Below, piece after piece: positions 1-8,590 of a stretch of 41,606 nucleotides of DNA. The DNA is taken from positions 1-41,606 of the forward strand of contig WRLV01000009.1 in the NCBI GenBank assembly GCA_009777445.1, in the 5' to 3' direction. Numbering within the stretch: the stretch's first letter is position 1; each line of letters opens with the position of its first letter. This DNA comes from Oscillospiraceae bacterium. GTDB lineage: Bacteria > Bacillota > Clostridia > Oscillospirales > Ruminococcaceae. The position numbers and the translations under genes were made by a program. The notes below the pieces were generated by a model. The model had not been told where the DNA came from and did no database searches. It saw only the letters and a list, made by a program, of their open reading frames with translations.

Positions 1-139
1 TTTCCTCCAGACAATAAATTTCAGCACTTTGCGGTCTGCCGCAGGTCTTCTGCCCGTGTATCCTTGTGAATTAAACGTCCGAGCGTTAACTAACTGATTA
101 ACAGATGAGGGCAGCTCCTGCGGTTTGGGTCTCCTCTGA

Positions 140-433
140 ACGGTCGAGCCGTATGGAACGAATACAAATCCGCAGTTTCAACCGACTGTTGTCAGATTGC
201 GTGAGTTGTCTGGCGATGAAAAAGCGCGTGATTTGTATGAACGTAGGGAGAAGGCACGGCGTGACCACGATATGTTTGTTCGAGGGGCGAAGCAAGAGGG
301 GATTATTGAGGGGCGTAGAGAGGGTTATGCCGAGGTTGCGAGAAACCTTATCGCAATGAATATGCCTATGTGGCAAATTGAAAAAGCTACAGGTTTGACA
401 CACAAAGAAATTGAACGCTTGCAACTGCATTAA
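140..433 (+). pseudogene. Rpn-family nuclease, C-terminal remnant
   Basis: The frame is open from just after a TGA at 137-139 to the TAA at 431-433. It reads as the C-terminal tail of a recombination-promoting nuclease (Rpn/PDDEXK transposase-like) protein: an LRELSGDEKARDLYERREKA segment, a charged KQEGIIEGRREG coil, and the terminal helix ending GLTHKEIERLQLH. The PD-(D/E)XK catalytic half is not seen in any frame of the first 140 bases, so this is a remnant. A TTG at 197 could start a 78-residue peptide, but it lacks a convincing ribosome site. The last nine residues are identical to the Rpn pseudogene at 31329-31969. Dispersed repeat copy 1 starts within 15 bases of the stop. Confidence 0.6.
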
Positions 434-444
434 AAACCAACATT

Positions 445-672
445 AATTGTAGGGGACGGGCTTTGCCCGTCCCACAATTTGCAGATGTTTAAAAGACGGG
501 GTGAGGAAGCCTACCCCCACCCGAAGATTTCCGCAAGACATTCCAACAAAAAATCCAAACACCGCCCAACAAAAACCGTCAAGCGGTGTAGCTGTTATAA
601 TTTAAAATCCGTCCGCGCAAGCGGACACAATCACTGTCAATTGTCAATTGTACATTGTCAATTGTCCGTCAA
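445..672 (+). repeat. Structured dispersed repeat, copy 1
   Basis: Hairpin A is GGGACGGGC (453-461), loop TTT, GCCCGTCCC (465-473), flanked by AATTGT/ACAATT outer arms. A variable segment follows at 478-556. Hairpin B is ACACCGC (559-565) with GCGGTGT (583-589). Hairpin C is GTCCGC (611-616), tetraloop GCAA, GCGGAC (621-626). A run of ATTGTCA-type heptamers covers about 633-672. The same modules in the same order occur at 14948-15140, and A, the variable segment and B occur inverted at 41280-41425. No ORF with a ribosome site lies inside. The rest of the gap to the next gene (673-792) shows nothing recognisable. Confidence 0.85.
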
Positions 673-802
673 CCCCCAAACGCTAAATTCATTTACAAAT
701 TTCTCTTTTGTGGAAATTGACTATATTTGGTAGTTTTTTAGGGGGTTATATTGTGTAAAGAGACAAAAAGGCAAAACATTCATTTTTTTTTTGCAATAGC
801 TA

Positions 803-831
803 TTGCATTTTTTTTGTGAATGTGTTATAAT
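803..831 (+). promoter_or_regulatory. Promoter and palindromic operator of the XRE gene
   Basis: The -35 TTGCAT (803-808) and -10 TATAAT (826-831) are separated by 17 bases. A perfect 14-base palindrome GCAATAGCTATTGC (793-806) overlaps the -35 box, a typical place for a repressor operator. The most likely ligand is the XRE protein encoded 80 bases downstream (autoregulation, inferred). Confidence 0.7.
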
Positions 832-910
832 AAGAACACATCTCAAACGCTTAAGCGGTTGAAGGCATGTTATAATAATGGGAAACCAAAATTTAAGGAG
901 GATTTTTATC

Positions 911-1246
911 ATGGAATTGAAGGACAAGCTCAAAAACAGACGTAAAGAGTTAAAGTTAACTCTTGAGGACATCGGGAGAGCCGTGGGGGTCAGCGCCGCC
1001 ACCATCTCGCGTTGGGAAAGCGGCGATATCGAAAACATGCGCCGTGACAGAATTGTGTTATACGCAAAGGTGCTGAATGCGCCCATCGGGTTCATCATGG
1101 ACGGCGAACTGCAAGACCGCGGAATGCCGACTGACGACGACATAAAGTTCGCGCTGTTTGAAGGCATCGAAGGCATTAGTGACGAGATGTATGAAGAAGT
1201 AAAGCGTTTTGCCAGAATGATAAAGCGTGAACAAAGCGCGAAATAG
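911..1246 (+). CDS. XRE-family transcriptional regulator (ImmR-like)
   Basis: A 111-residue DNA-binding protein. Residues about 5-60 form a Cro/CI helix-turn-helix: KNRRKELKLTLEDIGRAVGV then SAATISRWESGDIENM. The C-terminal 45 residues are acidic and helical and may serve dimerisation or protease recognition. The start is the ATG at 911, preceded by AAGGAGG at 895-901; an earlier in-frame start at 878 has no ribosome site. An ImmA/IrrE-type metalloprotease follows after about 35 bases. That pairing is known from ICEBs1 and prophages, where the protease cleaves the repressor to derepress mobile genes. No integrase or conjugation gene is in the window, so this pair is orphaned or controls something else. 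Confidence 0.9.
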   Translation: MELKDKLKNRRKELKLTLEDIGRAVGVSAATISRWESGDIENMRRDRIVLYAKVLNAPIGFIMDGELQDRGMPTDDDIKFALFEGIEGISDEMYEEVKRFARMIKREQSAK

Positions 1247-1280
1247 CAAAAGAAAAAACGGCACACTTGTGCAGAAAGGC

Positions 1281-1694
1281 ATGTCTGAAATGACGTTGGA
1301 ACAACTCTATATTACGGCAGATAACCTCAACATCACTGTAATCGACATGTTTTGCCCTGCGAGCGGCTCTGTATCACTGAAGACCGACGAGGGATGTTGC
1401 TTTATCGGATTAGATGATGGAACGGGTACATGCGAGGAAAAGAAAGTTCGGCTTGCTCATGAGATTGGGCATTGTGCCACCGACTCTTTTTACAGCCGCC
1501 ATACCCTTTTAGACAATATCCGAAAACACGAACGCCGTGCTGATAAGTGGGCGATTAACAGCATCATCCCTCTCGACGAGCTGATTGACGAGTTCAAGTA
1601 TGACTACGTAGAGCCCTGGGAAATCGCCGACTATTTCGGCGTAACCTTAGACTATGTCGATAAAGCGTTGAAGCTTTATGGGTTTATTGAATAG
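1281..1694 (+). CDS. ImmA/IrrE-family metallo-endopeptidase
   Basis: Predicted zinc protease of 137 residues, likely cleaving the XRE regulator encoded just upstream. Seen: zinc motif HEIGH at residues 60-64 and a downstream HERRADKWA helix (83-91) that supplies the third ligand glutamate in this family. The C-terminal EIADYFGVTLDYVDKAL segment is the usual winged-helix-like tail. Start choice is uncertain. AGAAAGG at 1273-1279 sits 10 bases before the ATG at 1290 and only 1 base before the ATG at 1281; a GTG at 1227 would overlap the XRE gene. Mature family members commonly begin MTLEQLY, which favours 1290. It probably shares a transcript with the XRE gene. Confidence 0.9.
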   Translation: MSEMTLEQLYITADNLNITVIDMFCPASGSVSLKTDEGCCFIGLDDGTGTCEEKKVRLAHEIGHCATDSFYSRHTLLDNIRKHERRADKWAINSIIPLDELIDEFKYDYVEPWEIADYFGVTLDYVDKALKLYGFIE

Positions 1695-1717
1695 ATGTGA
1701 GGGAAGGAGAACTCTCT

Positions 1718-3703
1718 TTGGAAAAATCAAGACCGCTTCCGCTGTCGCGCGCTCATCGCCCTGTGTTTCCGAAACGCGCTGTTGTTACGGCGGGTATGCC
1801 TTATGGCAATAAAGCTCTGCATTTCGGACATGTCGGCGGTGTTTTTGTGTTTGCCGATGTTTATGCGCGCTTTTTGCGCGACCGAATTGGAAAAGAAAAT
1901 GTGATTTTTGTTTCCGGAACAGATTGTTACGGCTCACCCATTGTTGAAAGTTACCGAAAAGCCTGCAATAATGGGTTTACCGGTTCGCTTTTAGATTTTG
2001 TCAGAGGTAATCACAATACTCAAAAAGAAACACTCTCAAAATATGATATAAGCCTTGACCTTTATGGCGTTTCTGCCGCTGAAATCGGGCGCGCGGGAGA
2101 AGTCCATCATGAATATACGCAAGAGTTTATTCGCTCTTTGTATGACAAAGGCTCTCTCGAAAAAGTGTCTACCGCACAGTTTTTTGACGAAAAAGAAAAC
2201 TGTTTTCTCAACGGGCGGCAGGTGGTTGGCAAATGCCCGGTTCAAGGTTGTCGCTCTGAAAAGGCGTATGCCGATGAGTGCGACTTAGGGCATCAGTATA
2301 TGCCAATCAGCCTTATAGAGCCTAAAAGCACTTTATCCGATACCGCTCCTGTTATGCGGAATGTGGATAACTGGTATTTTAAACTGCCCGAATTTTCTTC
2401 ACTGCTTAAAGAATACGCTCAGAATTTAAACGAAAGCAACCCCCGAAAGGTGGTTCGCGAAACAATCGCCGACTTTTTAGAACCCCCCTGTATTCACATC
2501 ATGAACGACTATAAAGAACAATATTCCGCACTAAACTTGCCAAAACACGAGCTTATAGAAGAGGGTAAAAAAAGCTCGTTCACAATAATATTCAAAACCC
2601 TGCCGGAGTGTGATAAGGCGGTTGAGCTTTTATCTGCCGCCGGTGTTCGCTTTCGCACAGGGAAAACCTTAGTTCCGTTTCGACTCACCGGAAACATTGA
2701 GTGGGGCGCGCCTGCCCCTTCCCTTGAAGGCGAAAAAGGGCTAACCGTTTGGGTCTGGCCCGAGTCGCTTTGGGCCCCCATTTCTTTCACAAAAGCATAC
2801 CTCGAAAATGATGAGAGGGAATGGGTTGATTTTTGGTGTAACAAAAACGCAAAAATTTATCAGTTTATAGGGCAGGACAATATCTATTTTTACGGCATTG
2901 CCCAACAGGCAATGTTTATGGCTTTAGGGAACGACCAAAGCGCACCCGAAGACGGTCAGCTTCAGTTAAGCACACTTGTTGCCGCACATCATCTGCTTTT
3001 TCTTGACAAAAAAGCATCAAGCAGTGGCAACGTCAAACCGCCTATGGCAGACGAATTGTTAGAATATTACACCGCCGAGCAGTTAAGAATGCACTTTCTA
3101 AGTTTGGGGTTGGGCTTAAGAAGTGTCAGCTTTAAACCCAAAGCCCTTAATCCGTTGGCAAACGAGAGTGAGCCGGAACCCGTGACGAAAGAGGGGTTTT
3201 TGCTCTCAAATGTTTTTAATCGGATTGTCAGGACTTGCTTTTATGAGCTTCAAGCTAATTTTAATTCGCTTATGCCGCTCGGTGATGTTTCAGATGAAAT
3301 TCTTGCCGCGTGTGAGAAGGCCGTGCTTGAATATGAACGCTATATGTATAAATTCGAGTTTCATCAGGTGACCTATGTGTTAGACTCTCTTATTCGCTTT
3401 TGCAGTAAGTTCATGGCACGTGAAAAAGCCGCCGCCGATAAGGCAAACTGTAATGATTTAAGAAAAAAATGGCTGATTGATGTTTTCCATGTTGTTAAAA
3501 CCGCCGTAATTTTATTGCACCCATTAGTTCCGTCAGGGACGGAGTTAGTGCGCGACTATCTTAATCTTGATGAGAGTTTTTGGGGGTGGGACAACATTTT
3601 TAATAGCTTCAGCCAATTCCTCAACAAAAAAGAGCATGAATTGAAGTTCTTGCCGCCCAAAACCGACTTTTTCAAAAAACACGAAACCCAACTTAATGGT
3701 TAA
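1718..3703 (+). CDS. Methionyl-tRNA synthetase-like class I tRNA ligase with atypical KMSKS loop
   Basis: A 661-residue class I aminoacyl-tRNA synthetase, closest in architecture to MetRS. Seen: the HIGH-type motif as HFGH (residues 35-38), a connective-peptide zinc-like segment (CPVQGC ... ADEC), the LIEPKSTLS and WYFKL segments typical of MetRS, and a C-terminal all-helical anticodon-binding region. The KMSKS loop reads KASSS (432-436) followed by GN, so the second lysine is serine and the methionine is alanine. About 60 extra residues lie between the DFLEPP and IEWG segments, where MetRS is normally shorter. The start is the TTG at 1718 because GGAAGGAG lies 8 bases upstream; the ORF opens earlier, at 1697. 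Methionine specificity is inferred from family resemblance; it could be a paralogue with another role. prfB follows after 15 bases. Confidence 0.8.
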   Translation: MEKSRPLPLSRAHRPVFPKRAVVTAGMPYGNKALHFGHVGGVFVFADVYARFLRDRIGKENVIFVSGTDCYGSPIVESYRKACNNGFTGSLLDFVRGNHNTQKETLSKYDISLDLYGVSAAEIGRAGEVHHEYTQEFIRSLYDKGSLEKVSTAQFFDEKENCFLNGRQVVGKCPVQGCRSEKAYADECDLGHQYMPISLIEPKSTLSDTAPVMRNVDNWYFKLPEFSSLLKEYAQNLNESNPRKVVRETIADFLEPPCIHIMNDYKEQYSALNLPKHELIEEGKKSSFTIIFKTLPECDKAVELLSAAGVRFRTGKTLVPFRLTGNIEWGAPAPSLEGEKGLTVWVWPESLWAPISFTKAYLENDEREWVDFWCNKNAKIYQFIGQDNIYFYGIAQQAMFMALGNDQSAPEDGQLQLSTLVAAHHLLFLDKKASSSGNVKPPMADELLEYYTAEQLRMHFLSLGLGLRSVSFKPKALNPLANESEPEPVTKEGFLLSNVFNRIVRTCFYELQANFNSLMPLGDVSDEILAACEKAVLEYERYMYKFEFHQVTYVLDSLIRFCSKFMAREKAAADKANCNDLRKKWLIDVFHVVKTAVILLHPLVPSGTELVRDYLNLDESFWGWDNIFNSFSQFLNKKEHELKFLPPKTDFFKKHETQLNG

Positions 3704-3718
3704 AGGAGTTCTTTTACG

Positions 3719-4828
3719 ATGATTCAATATGATGAGTTAAGGCTTGAAGCAGAAACACTTGCCCCTAAATTGGCTGAGCTTGCGGCGGCTTTAAACCTCG
3801 ATAAATTAAGAAGCGATGTTTCGGAGTATGACCTAAAGGCAACCGAAACAGGCTTTTGGGATGATGCGAAAACGTCAGGTGAAATCTTGCGAAAGGCAGG
3901 GGCGTTGAAAAATACAATTGCGGCTTTCGAGAAACTGAAAGCCGATTATGACGACCTGCTCACCATGCTTGAGCTTGCCGTTGAAGAAGCGGACGAGGAT
4001 TTGCTTCCCGAAATACAGCAGTTTTTCAAGAAAATCAAGGACGACTTAGACGCACAAACGCTTGTGACTTTGCTGTCGGGCGAATATGACAGCAAAAACG
4101 CAATCATCACTTTTCACGCCGGGGCAGGCGGCACAGAAGCGCAAGATTGGGTTGAAATGCTCTATCGCATGTATACTCGGTGGGCAGAGCGGCACGACAT
4201 GAAGGTCTGTTTGCTTAACTATCTTGACGGCGAAGAAGCCGGAATTAAGAGTGCGAGTATTCTTATTGAGGGAACTAATGCATACGGGCTTTTAAAGTCA
4301 GAACACGGCGTTCACCGTTTGGTGAGAATTTCGCCGTTTGACAGCTCGGGAAGGCGACACACCAGTTTCGCAAGCCTTGAAGTAATGCCCGAAATAGACG
4401 AAACCACAACAGTCGACATAAAGCCCGAAGACATAGAAATGGAAGTCTATCGTGCAAGCGGCGCGGGCGGTCAAAAGGTGAACAAAACAAGCTCTGCCGT
4501 AAGATTAATTCACAAACCCACGGGAATCGTTTGCTCCTGTCAGACCCAAAGAAGTCAGTTGCAAAACCGTGAGTATGCTATGCGTATGGTCAAATCAAAA
4601 TTAATTGAAATAAAAGAGAGAGAACACCTTGACAAAATTTCAGACATCAAAGGCGAACAACTTCAAATAGCATGGGGCGCGCAAATTCGCTCATATGTGT
4701 TCATGCCCTATACGTTGGCGAAAGACCACCGCACAGGGCACGAACACGGCAACATAAACGCCGTAATGGACGGCGAGATTAACGGGTTTATTAACGCCTA
4801 TTTGAAGTCAATTGCCCATCTGAAATAA
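3719..4828 (+). CDS. prfB: Peptide chain release factor 2
   Basis: RF2 of 369 residues recognises UGA/UAA stop codons and triggers peptidyl-tRNA hydrolysis. Seen: N-terminal helical domain (1-110), the stop-codon recognition tripeptide SPF at 205-207, and the catalytic GGQ at 250-252 within [18 protein letters not shown]. The gene is one open frame from an ATG with TAAAGGAG 7 bases upstream, so the programmed +1 frameshift at about codon 25 used by many prfB genes is absent. It sits 15 bases after the MetRS-like gene and is probably cotranscribed. Its last 38 bases overlap the 3' end of the opposing secreted-protein gene. Confidence 0.97.
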   Translation: MIQYDELRLEAETLAPKLAELAAALNLDKLRSDVSEYDLKATETGFWDDAKTSGEILRKAGALKNTIAAFEKLKADYDDLLTMLELAVEEADEDLLPEIQQFFKKIKDDLDAQTLVTLLSGEYDSKNAIITFHAGAGGTEAQDWVEMLYRMYTRWAERHDMKVCLLNYLDGEEAGIKSASILIEGTNAYGLLKSEHGVHRLVRISPFDSSGRRHTSFASLEVMPEIDETTTVDIKPEDIEMEVYRASGAGGQKVNKTSSAVRLIHKPTGIVCSCQTQRSQLQNREYAMRMVKSKLIEIKEREHLDKISDIKGEQLQIAWGAQIRSYVFMPYTLAKDHRTGHEHGNINAVMDGEINGFINAYLKSIAHLK

Positions 4829-6020
4829 TAAATTGACCGCCCGTGGTTATGTTGAAGTGCAAAAAGCCGTTTTTGTCTAACCGTGGGTTTGTGTTTCTCA
4901 TCAGTCTTGTTCTGTTCGTGGCGGGGTTGTATGAATAAATTCGTGCGTTGGATGCCCTCAGTGGTTTTGAGGGTTTAAGTGCAACGCTTATTGTTTGCCC
5001 GAAAGCGGTTTTTTGCCCCATGTTCAGCACGGTTATGTTGTTGGTGAAATGGCGGTTGAACCTTGCCAATGTGGTGTTTGCGGCAGAATCTTGCGTTGAA
5101 GCAGATAAATTTACAACCGTCTTAGTTCTCGAAACATTCACGCCCAACCGAACATCAAGCGTATTGTTCGCTCTTCTATTGTTAGCCACAACAACAGCCG
5201 ACAAGCGCGGATTAGCTTTAACCGCGTTAATTATAACCGTCAGCGCACCCCTTGTCAAGTTTTGCGCGTTGTCAAAGGTAATAACAGCTTTTTTGCCGGG
5301 GGCGGCGTTTGCTAAAGCGCGGTTAATGGCAACACGCGCCGCGGCGGCATTAATATCGGTTTTCTTTGGGATTGTGTTTGCTTGAGTATTTGCCCCCACA
5401 GCGACCGTTGTCACGCTTGTCGCCGTCGTCACAGCAGTAACAGCAACAGTGCGCTCGGTAACGGCAGCTTGTGTGGTTTGAGTGGGGGTAGGAGTTATAG
5501 ACGTTGAAGGGGTAAAGCCGCCGCTTGCAACAACATTAACGCCGCCAGTGTCGGATATGTTGAGCGGCATAAGTGCGATTCCCCCTATCAAAGACACAAA
5601 CTCTGTCCCGTTCGGGTTAATCGAAATCGTTTTCATTCCGGGGGTGGCGTTTTGCTCAACGTTTAAAATAAGGGTGCAGAGTAACTCGCCTGTATAAGGA
5701 TTATCCAAAGGGGCTTCAAGTGCTAAGAAACCGACAGGGATATTATCCACGGGTCTTTGTGTCAATTCGCTTGCATATCTCACAGCCGTGAGGGTTAAGT
5801 CGCTTGGTATATTAAGCCGAACCCCTGCATTAACAAAGCCGTAGTTATTTCTCGCTCTAACTTCAATTTCAACGCCAACGGCACCGGGGGCGGCGGTAAC
5901 TTCCCCCACGAGCAACACAACGGTTGAGCCGGGTGCGCTTAAGACAGGTATACACATTACCCCAATTGTCAATGCAACAGCCATGATTGTCGCTGTAATT
6001 CTTTTTAAAATTTTATTCAT
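4791..6020 (-). CDS. Secreted cohesin-domain protein with shared C-terminal module
   Basis: A 409-residue exported protein. A signal peptide ([20 protein letters not shown], ending near VLSAPG) precedes a cohesin-like beta-sandwich (about 27-155) with the [27 protein letters not shown] and LLCTLILNV strands. A Thr/Pro/Val-rich linker follows (about 165-225), then a helical region, and a C-terminal module (about 290-400) ending [21 protein letters not shown]. That module recurs in the protein at 36683-37924. The start at 6020 was chosen for AAAGGA 9 bases upstream; the longer ORF to 6056 lacks one. Likely surface or secreted. The gene is convergent with prfB and overlaps it by 38 bases; no terminator is visible between them. 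Confidence 0.8.
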   Translation of the reverse strand: MNKILKRITATIMAVALTIGVMCIPVLSAPGSTVVLLVGEVTAAPGAVGVEIEVRARNNYGFVNAGVRLNIPSDLTLTAVRYASELTQRPVDNIPVGFLALEAPLDNPYTGELLCTLILNVEQNATPGMKTISINPNGTEFVSLIGGIALMPLNISDTGGVNVVASGGFTPSTSITPTPTQTTQAAVTERTVAVTAVTTATSVTTVAVGANTQANTIPKKTDINAAAARVAINRALANAAPGKKAVITFDNAQNLTRGALTVIINAVKANPRLSAVVVANNRRANNTLDVRLGVNVSRTKTVVNLSASTQDSAANTTLARFNRHFTNNITVLNMGQKTAFGQTISVALKPSKPLRASNARIYSYNPATNRTRLMRNTNPRLDKNGFLHFNITTGGQFIISDGQLTSNRR

Positions 6021-6054
6021 GTTTTTATATCCTTTATATTTTTTACATGCTATC

Positions 6055-6122
6055 ACAGGACACGCCTGTAGTTTTGGCGTTTTTTCTACTGTAAATTGAA
6101 AATACGCTAAAAACCACAGGCG
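6055..6122. repeat. Long imperfect inverted repeat between the two cohesin-protein genes
   Basis: CGCCTGTAGTTTTGGCG (6063-6079) is nearly complementary to the segment at 6105-6122 (CGCTAAAAACCACAGGCG), with one bulge. A shorter alternative hairpin, ACAGG (6055-6059) with CCTGT (6065-6069), competes for the same arm. No U-tract follows on the minus strand, so it may be an RNA-processing or attenuator structure between the two minus-strand genes rather than a simple terminator. Confidence 0.5.
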
Positions 6123-6178
6123 CGAACCTAAAATTTTATAAACTCATAATTTTTGTCTCACTTAAACGTTTTGCTGTT

Positions 6179-7909
6179 TTATTCCCAAATAGTGGGGTCA
6201 CAACCTGCGTGAGAGCATATAGGCATAATAGCTTTTGCTACTGCATTTAATTCGGCACATCTTTCAGCAACATAGAGTCTAATCATTGCTAAATCTTGTT
6301 GACCGGGGTTGTTTGAGCCGTTATCTGTGCTTGTGATAAATGAGTTTGCTTTAGAAGCGGTTGCGGGAACTTCAGCTCCTCTTTCAGCAACGAAGAGTCT
6401 CATGTACGCAAGGTCTTGTTGACCAATTATTCCGCTGACGATGCTTCCTGCTGAAATCAGCCCTTTAACACGAGAAGTCGCGGTTTCTTTATAATGTGCT
6501 GTTAAGGTGACGTTGTAGTTGGGCATGGTGAAGGATACCGGGCTTGTTTCTGTATTAGCCCCTAACAAAGCTTCTGTCACATCTTCGCCGGTATTGGTGT
6601 TTGCGGCAGTCCATTTGTCAAAGGCATAGCCCTCGTTTGCGGTGGGGGCTGTAACCCAAACGGTTTCCCCGATAAGTGCGGTAGTCGGAGGAGGTGCTAC
6701 ACCGCCGCCCTCGCCGGACACGATTGTCACCGTGCGTGTGTTTTGGACATAGTTCGCTACCAGCGTGACATCTTTGTCGGGCATGTTGAACTGTGCCGGG
6801 CTTGTTGTGGCTTTATCGCCCGGTAATATATCATCGGTTATCTCTCCTCCTACATCGTCAGAGGCAGTCCATTGTTCAAACGTCCATTGGTTGTTTGATG
6901 GGGGAGGTGCGGCTATTGAGACAGGAGCGCCGACTTCATATCCGGTTCGCGGGTTTTCGGGTTGGATGCCGCCTGCACTTGCTACAAGAGTCACTGTTCT
7001 GATTGGTTTGTCGGTGATGTTAACTTTCACAGTGAAGGCACCTAAGCTGTCAGATGGTTCACCCGAACTGCTGAAAGATAAAGTTGTGCTGTAATTCGCA
7101 AAGTCTAAGCCGTCTTTGGGTGTTATTGTGAATTTCGCGCTCGCGCCGTACGCGAAAGCCATTCCCTGAGTAACACCATCGTCGGGGGCAATATCAAAGC
7201 CCGAGCTGCCGCCGATTGGTGCCACAACCGCATCTTCCCAGTAAAGGAAGGTGTCAAGACCGATGTTTTTGACAATTAATTCGTAAGGTGGTACATCACC
7301 CGATGAATTAGACGCGCCAAAATCATACGCCTCGCCGGGGGGAAGCTCAATCACATATCTGCCGACAAAAATTCCACCCACGACATAATCAACATCTACT
7401 CTGCCTGTCGCCGGGGTTTTAGTGGTATCAACCCATGTCAAGCCTAATGACTCATCGTCTACTACTTTTATGGATTTCATCCCGAATTCCACATTGTCTT
7501 TTACGTCAAAAATCAATGTGACCAACACTTCACCAGTGAAAGGTACATATACGTCATCAGGAGTCTTCACGCATCCTAAGTCAATGAGAATCTGATTTTC
7601 TTTTAACGAGTCGTTGTCACTTTTCTTTTGAACCGCCGCTGTCATAGGGTTCGCGGAAGTTGATTGCTGATAATCTTTGTAGACTAAGTCTGTGCTGTAT
7701 TCGATTTTGAGCATAGCATCGGATATGCCCGTTGTAGGCGGCGAGCTCATCTTCAAGTCAACTTTTACTTCTGTGTCTCCTACATCGTGCCCGAGAACGG
7801 TCTCGACTGTTACTGTGGTATTCCCGTCCGCATATGTAGTGCCAATGCTCCCTGCGACAAACGAGACTGACATTGCAAACGCTAACAGTATATTTGCTAT
7901 TTTTTTCAT
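6179..7909 (-). CDS. Secreted protein with cohesin-like, InlB-type and degenerate dockerin-like modules
   Basis: A 576-residue exported protein. Order: signal peptide (1-28, ending TTYADG); cohesin-like sandwich (about 30-175); a bridging beta region ending near 300; two divergent InlB B-type repeats (about 300-388 and 390-475), each ending F-x-MP-x-x-x-VTL-x-A-x-Y; and a C-terminal pair of segments, IIGQQDLAYMRLFVAERGAE and NNPGQQDLAMIRLYVAERCAE-like, which resemble duplicated dockerin F-hand helices (compare VNSTDLALLKRY). Only the second loop keeps a D-x-G-x-N run, so calcium binding is doubtful. The start has GGAGAGG 6 bases upstream. Holding both partner modules suggests self-assembly on the cell surface, an inference. 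A good promoter lies at 7954-7982. Confidence 0.75.
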   Translation of the reverse strand: MKKIANILLAFAMSVSFVAGSIGTTYADGNTTVTVETVLGHDVGDTEVKVDLKMSSPPTTGISDAMLKIEYSTDLVYKDYQQSTSANPMTAAVQKKSDNDSLKENQILIDLGCVKTPDDVYVPFTGEVLVTLIFDVKDNVEFGMKSIKVVDDESLGLTWVDTTKTPATGRVDVDYVVGGIFVGRYVIELPPGEAYDFGASNSSGDVPPYELIVKNIGLDTFLYWEDAVVAPIGGSSGFDIAPDDGVTQGMAFAYGASAKFTITPKDGLDFANYSTTLSFSSSGEPSDSLGAFTVKVNITDKPIRTVTLVASAGGIQPENPRTGYEVGAPVSIAAPPPSNNQWTFEQWTASDDVGGEITDDILPGDKATTSPAQFNMPDKDVTLVANYVQNTRTVTIVSGEGGGVAPPPTTALIGETVWVTAPTANEGYAFDKWTAANTNTGEDVTEALLGANTETSPVSFTMPNYNVTLTAHYKETATSRVKGLISAGSIVSGIIGQQDLAYMRLFVAERGAEVPATASKANSFITSTDNGSNNPGQQDLAMIRLYVAERCAELNAVAKAIMPICSHAGCDPTIWE

Positions 7910-7953
7910 GATTTTCCTCTCCTTTTATTTATAGAAATACTAATCGCCATTCT

Positions 7954-7982
7954 ATTATAGCACACGTTTAAAAAAAGCGCAA
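7954..7982 (-). promoter_or_regulatory. Promoter of the cohesin/dockerin-like gene
   Basis: On the minus strand, -35 TTGCGC (7977-7982), a 17-base spacer and -10 TATAAT (7954-7959) lie 45 bases upstream of the ATG at 7909. Confidence 0.6.
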
Positions 7983-8001
7983 GGCTTTTTGTAAATGTTT
8001 T

Positions 8002-8024
8002 CAAAAAATTTTTAAAAATTTTTG
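8002..8024. repeat. AT-only palindrome
   Basis: A near-perfect palindrome, CAAAAAA-TTTTT-AAAAA-TTTTTG, lies just downstream of the Rpn remnant's stop on the minus strand. It could act as a weak bidirectional terminator or be a DNA-bending site. Function not established. Confidence 0.4.
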
Positions 8025-8041
8025 AAATTTTAAGGGAACTA

Positions 8042-8479
8042 TCAGTTAAGAGTTAGTTTTTCGATTTCTTCGCGAAGAAGACCTGTTGCCTCGGCTATAA
8101 AGTCTATGGGAGAGTTCATTTTCAATAGTCTAATGGCAGTTTCTGTTTTGCCTTTTTGCATTCCCTTTTGCATTCCCTTTTGAATTCCCTTTTGCATTCC
8201 CTTTTGCATTCCTCTTTCTAAACCAATTTTTTCGCTATTAATAATATCATTATAATGGTCAAGCTCAAACTTCCGTCTTGCTCTAAACCTTGCTATTTCG
8301 TGTTCGTCTTTGCTGATGGTGTTAAGAATTTCGTTAGCCATGGCGATTTCCTCCTTAACTTTAGTGATTTCATTGAGCTTGTTTTTAAACTCCGGCTTGT
8401 CGCCATACTCGAAAAATATCGACCACATCTCAATCGGACTCATTTCGTGTAAACCCCAAAACCGCCTAAACCCTAAAGC
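8042..8479 (-). pseudogene. Rpn-family nuclease, truncated C-terminal part
   Basis: The frame is open from just after a TAA near 8480 to the TGA at 8042. It carries the family's mid-to-C-terminal landmarks: LHEMSPIEMWSIFFEYGD, then IAMANEILNTISKDE, a helix, five GMQKG/GIQKG pentapeptide repeats and a terminal IAEATGLLREEIEKL helix. The N-terminal PD-(D/E)XK nuclease core is absent. The first ATG (8443) would give 133 residues but lies inside the conserved sequence, so it is probably not an ancestral start. The copy is of a different subfamily from those at 140-433 and 31329-31969. It ends next to a tRNA cluster. Confidence 0.7.
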
Positions 8480-8496
8480 TTAAGCGATTTTGTGTT

Positions 8497-8572
<76 letters not shown>

Positions 8573-8590
8573 TTTTTCAAAAAGCATGAG

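Noticed and set aside
721-1266. A 181-residue minus-strand ORF opposite the XRE gene
   Set aside because: Shadow of the regulator and its promoter region; no family motif and no ribosome site.
4791-7909. Possible cellulosome locus
   Set aside because: Cohesin-like modules are present, but there is no glycoside hydrolase with a dockerin; the only GH13 enzyme in the window is cytoplasmic.
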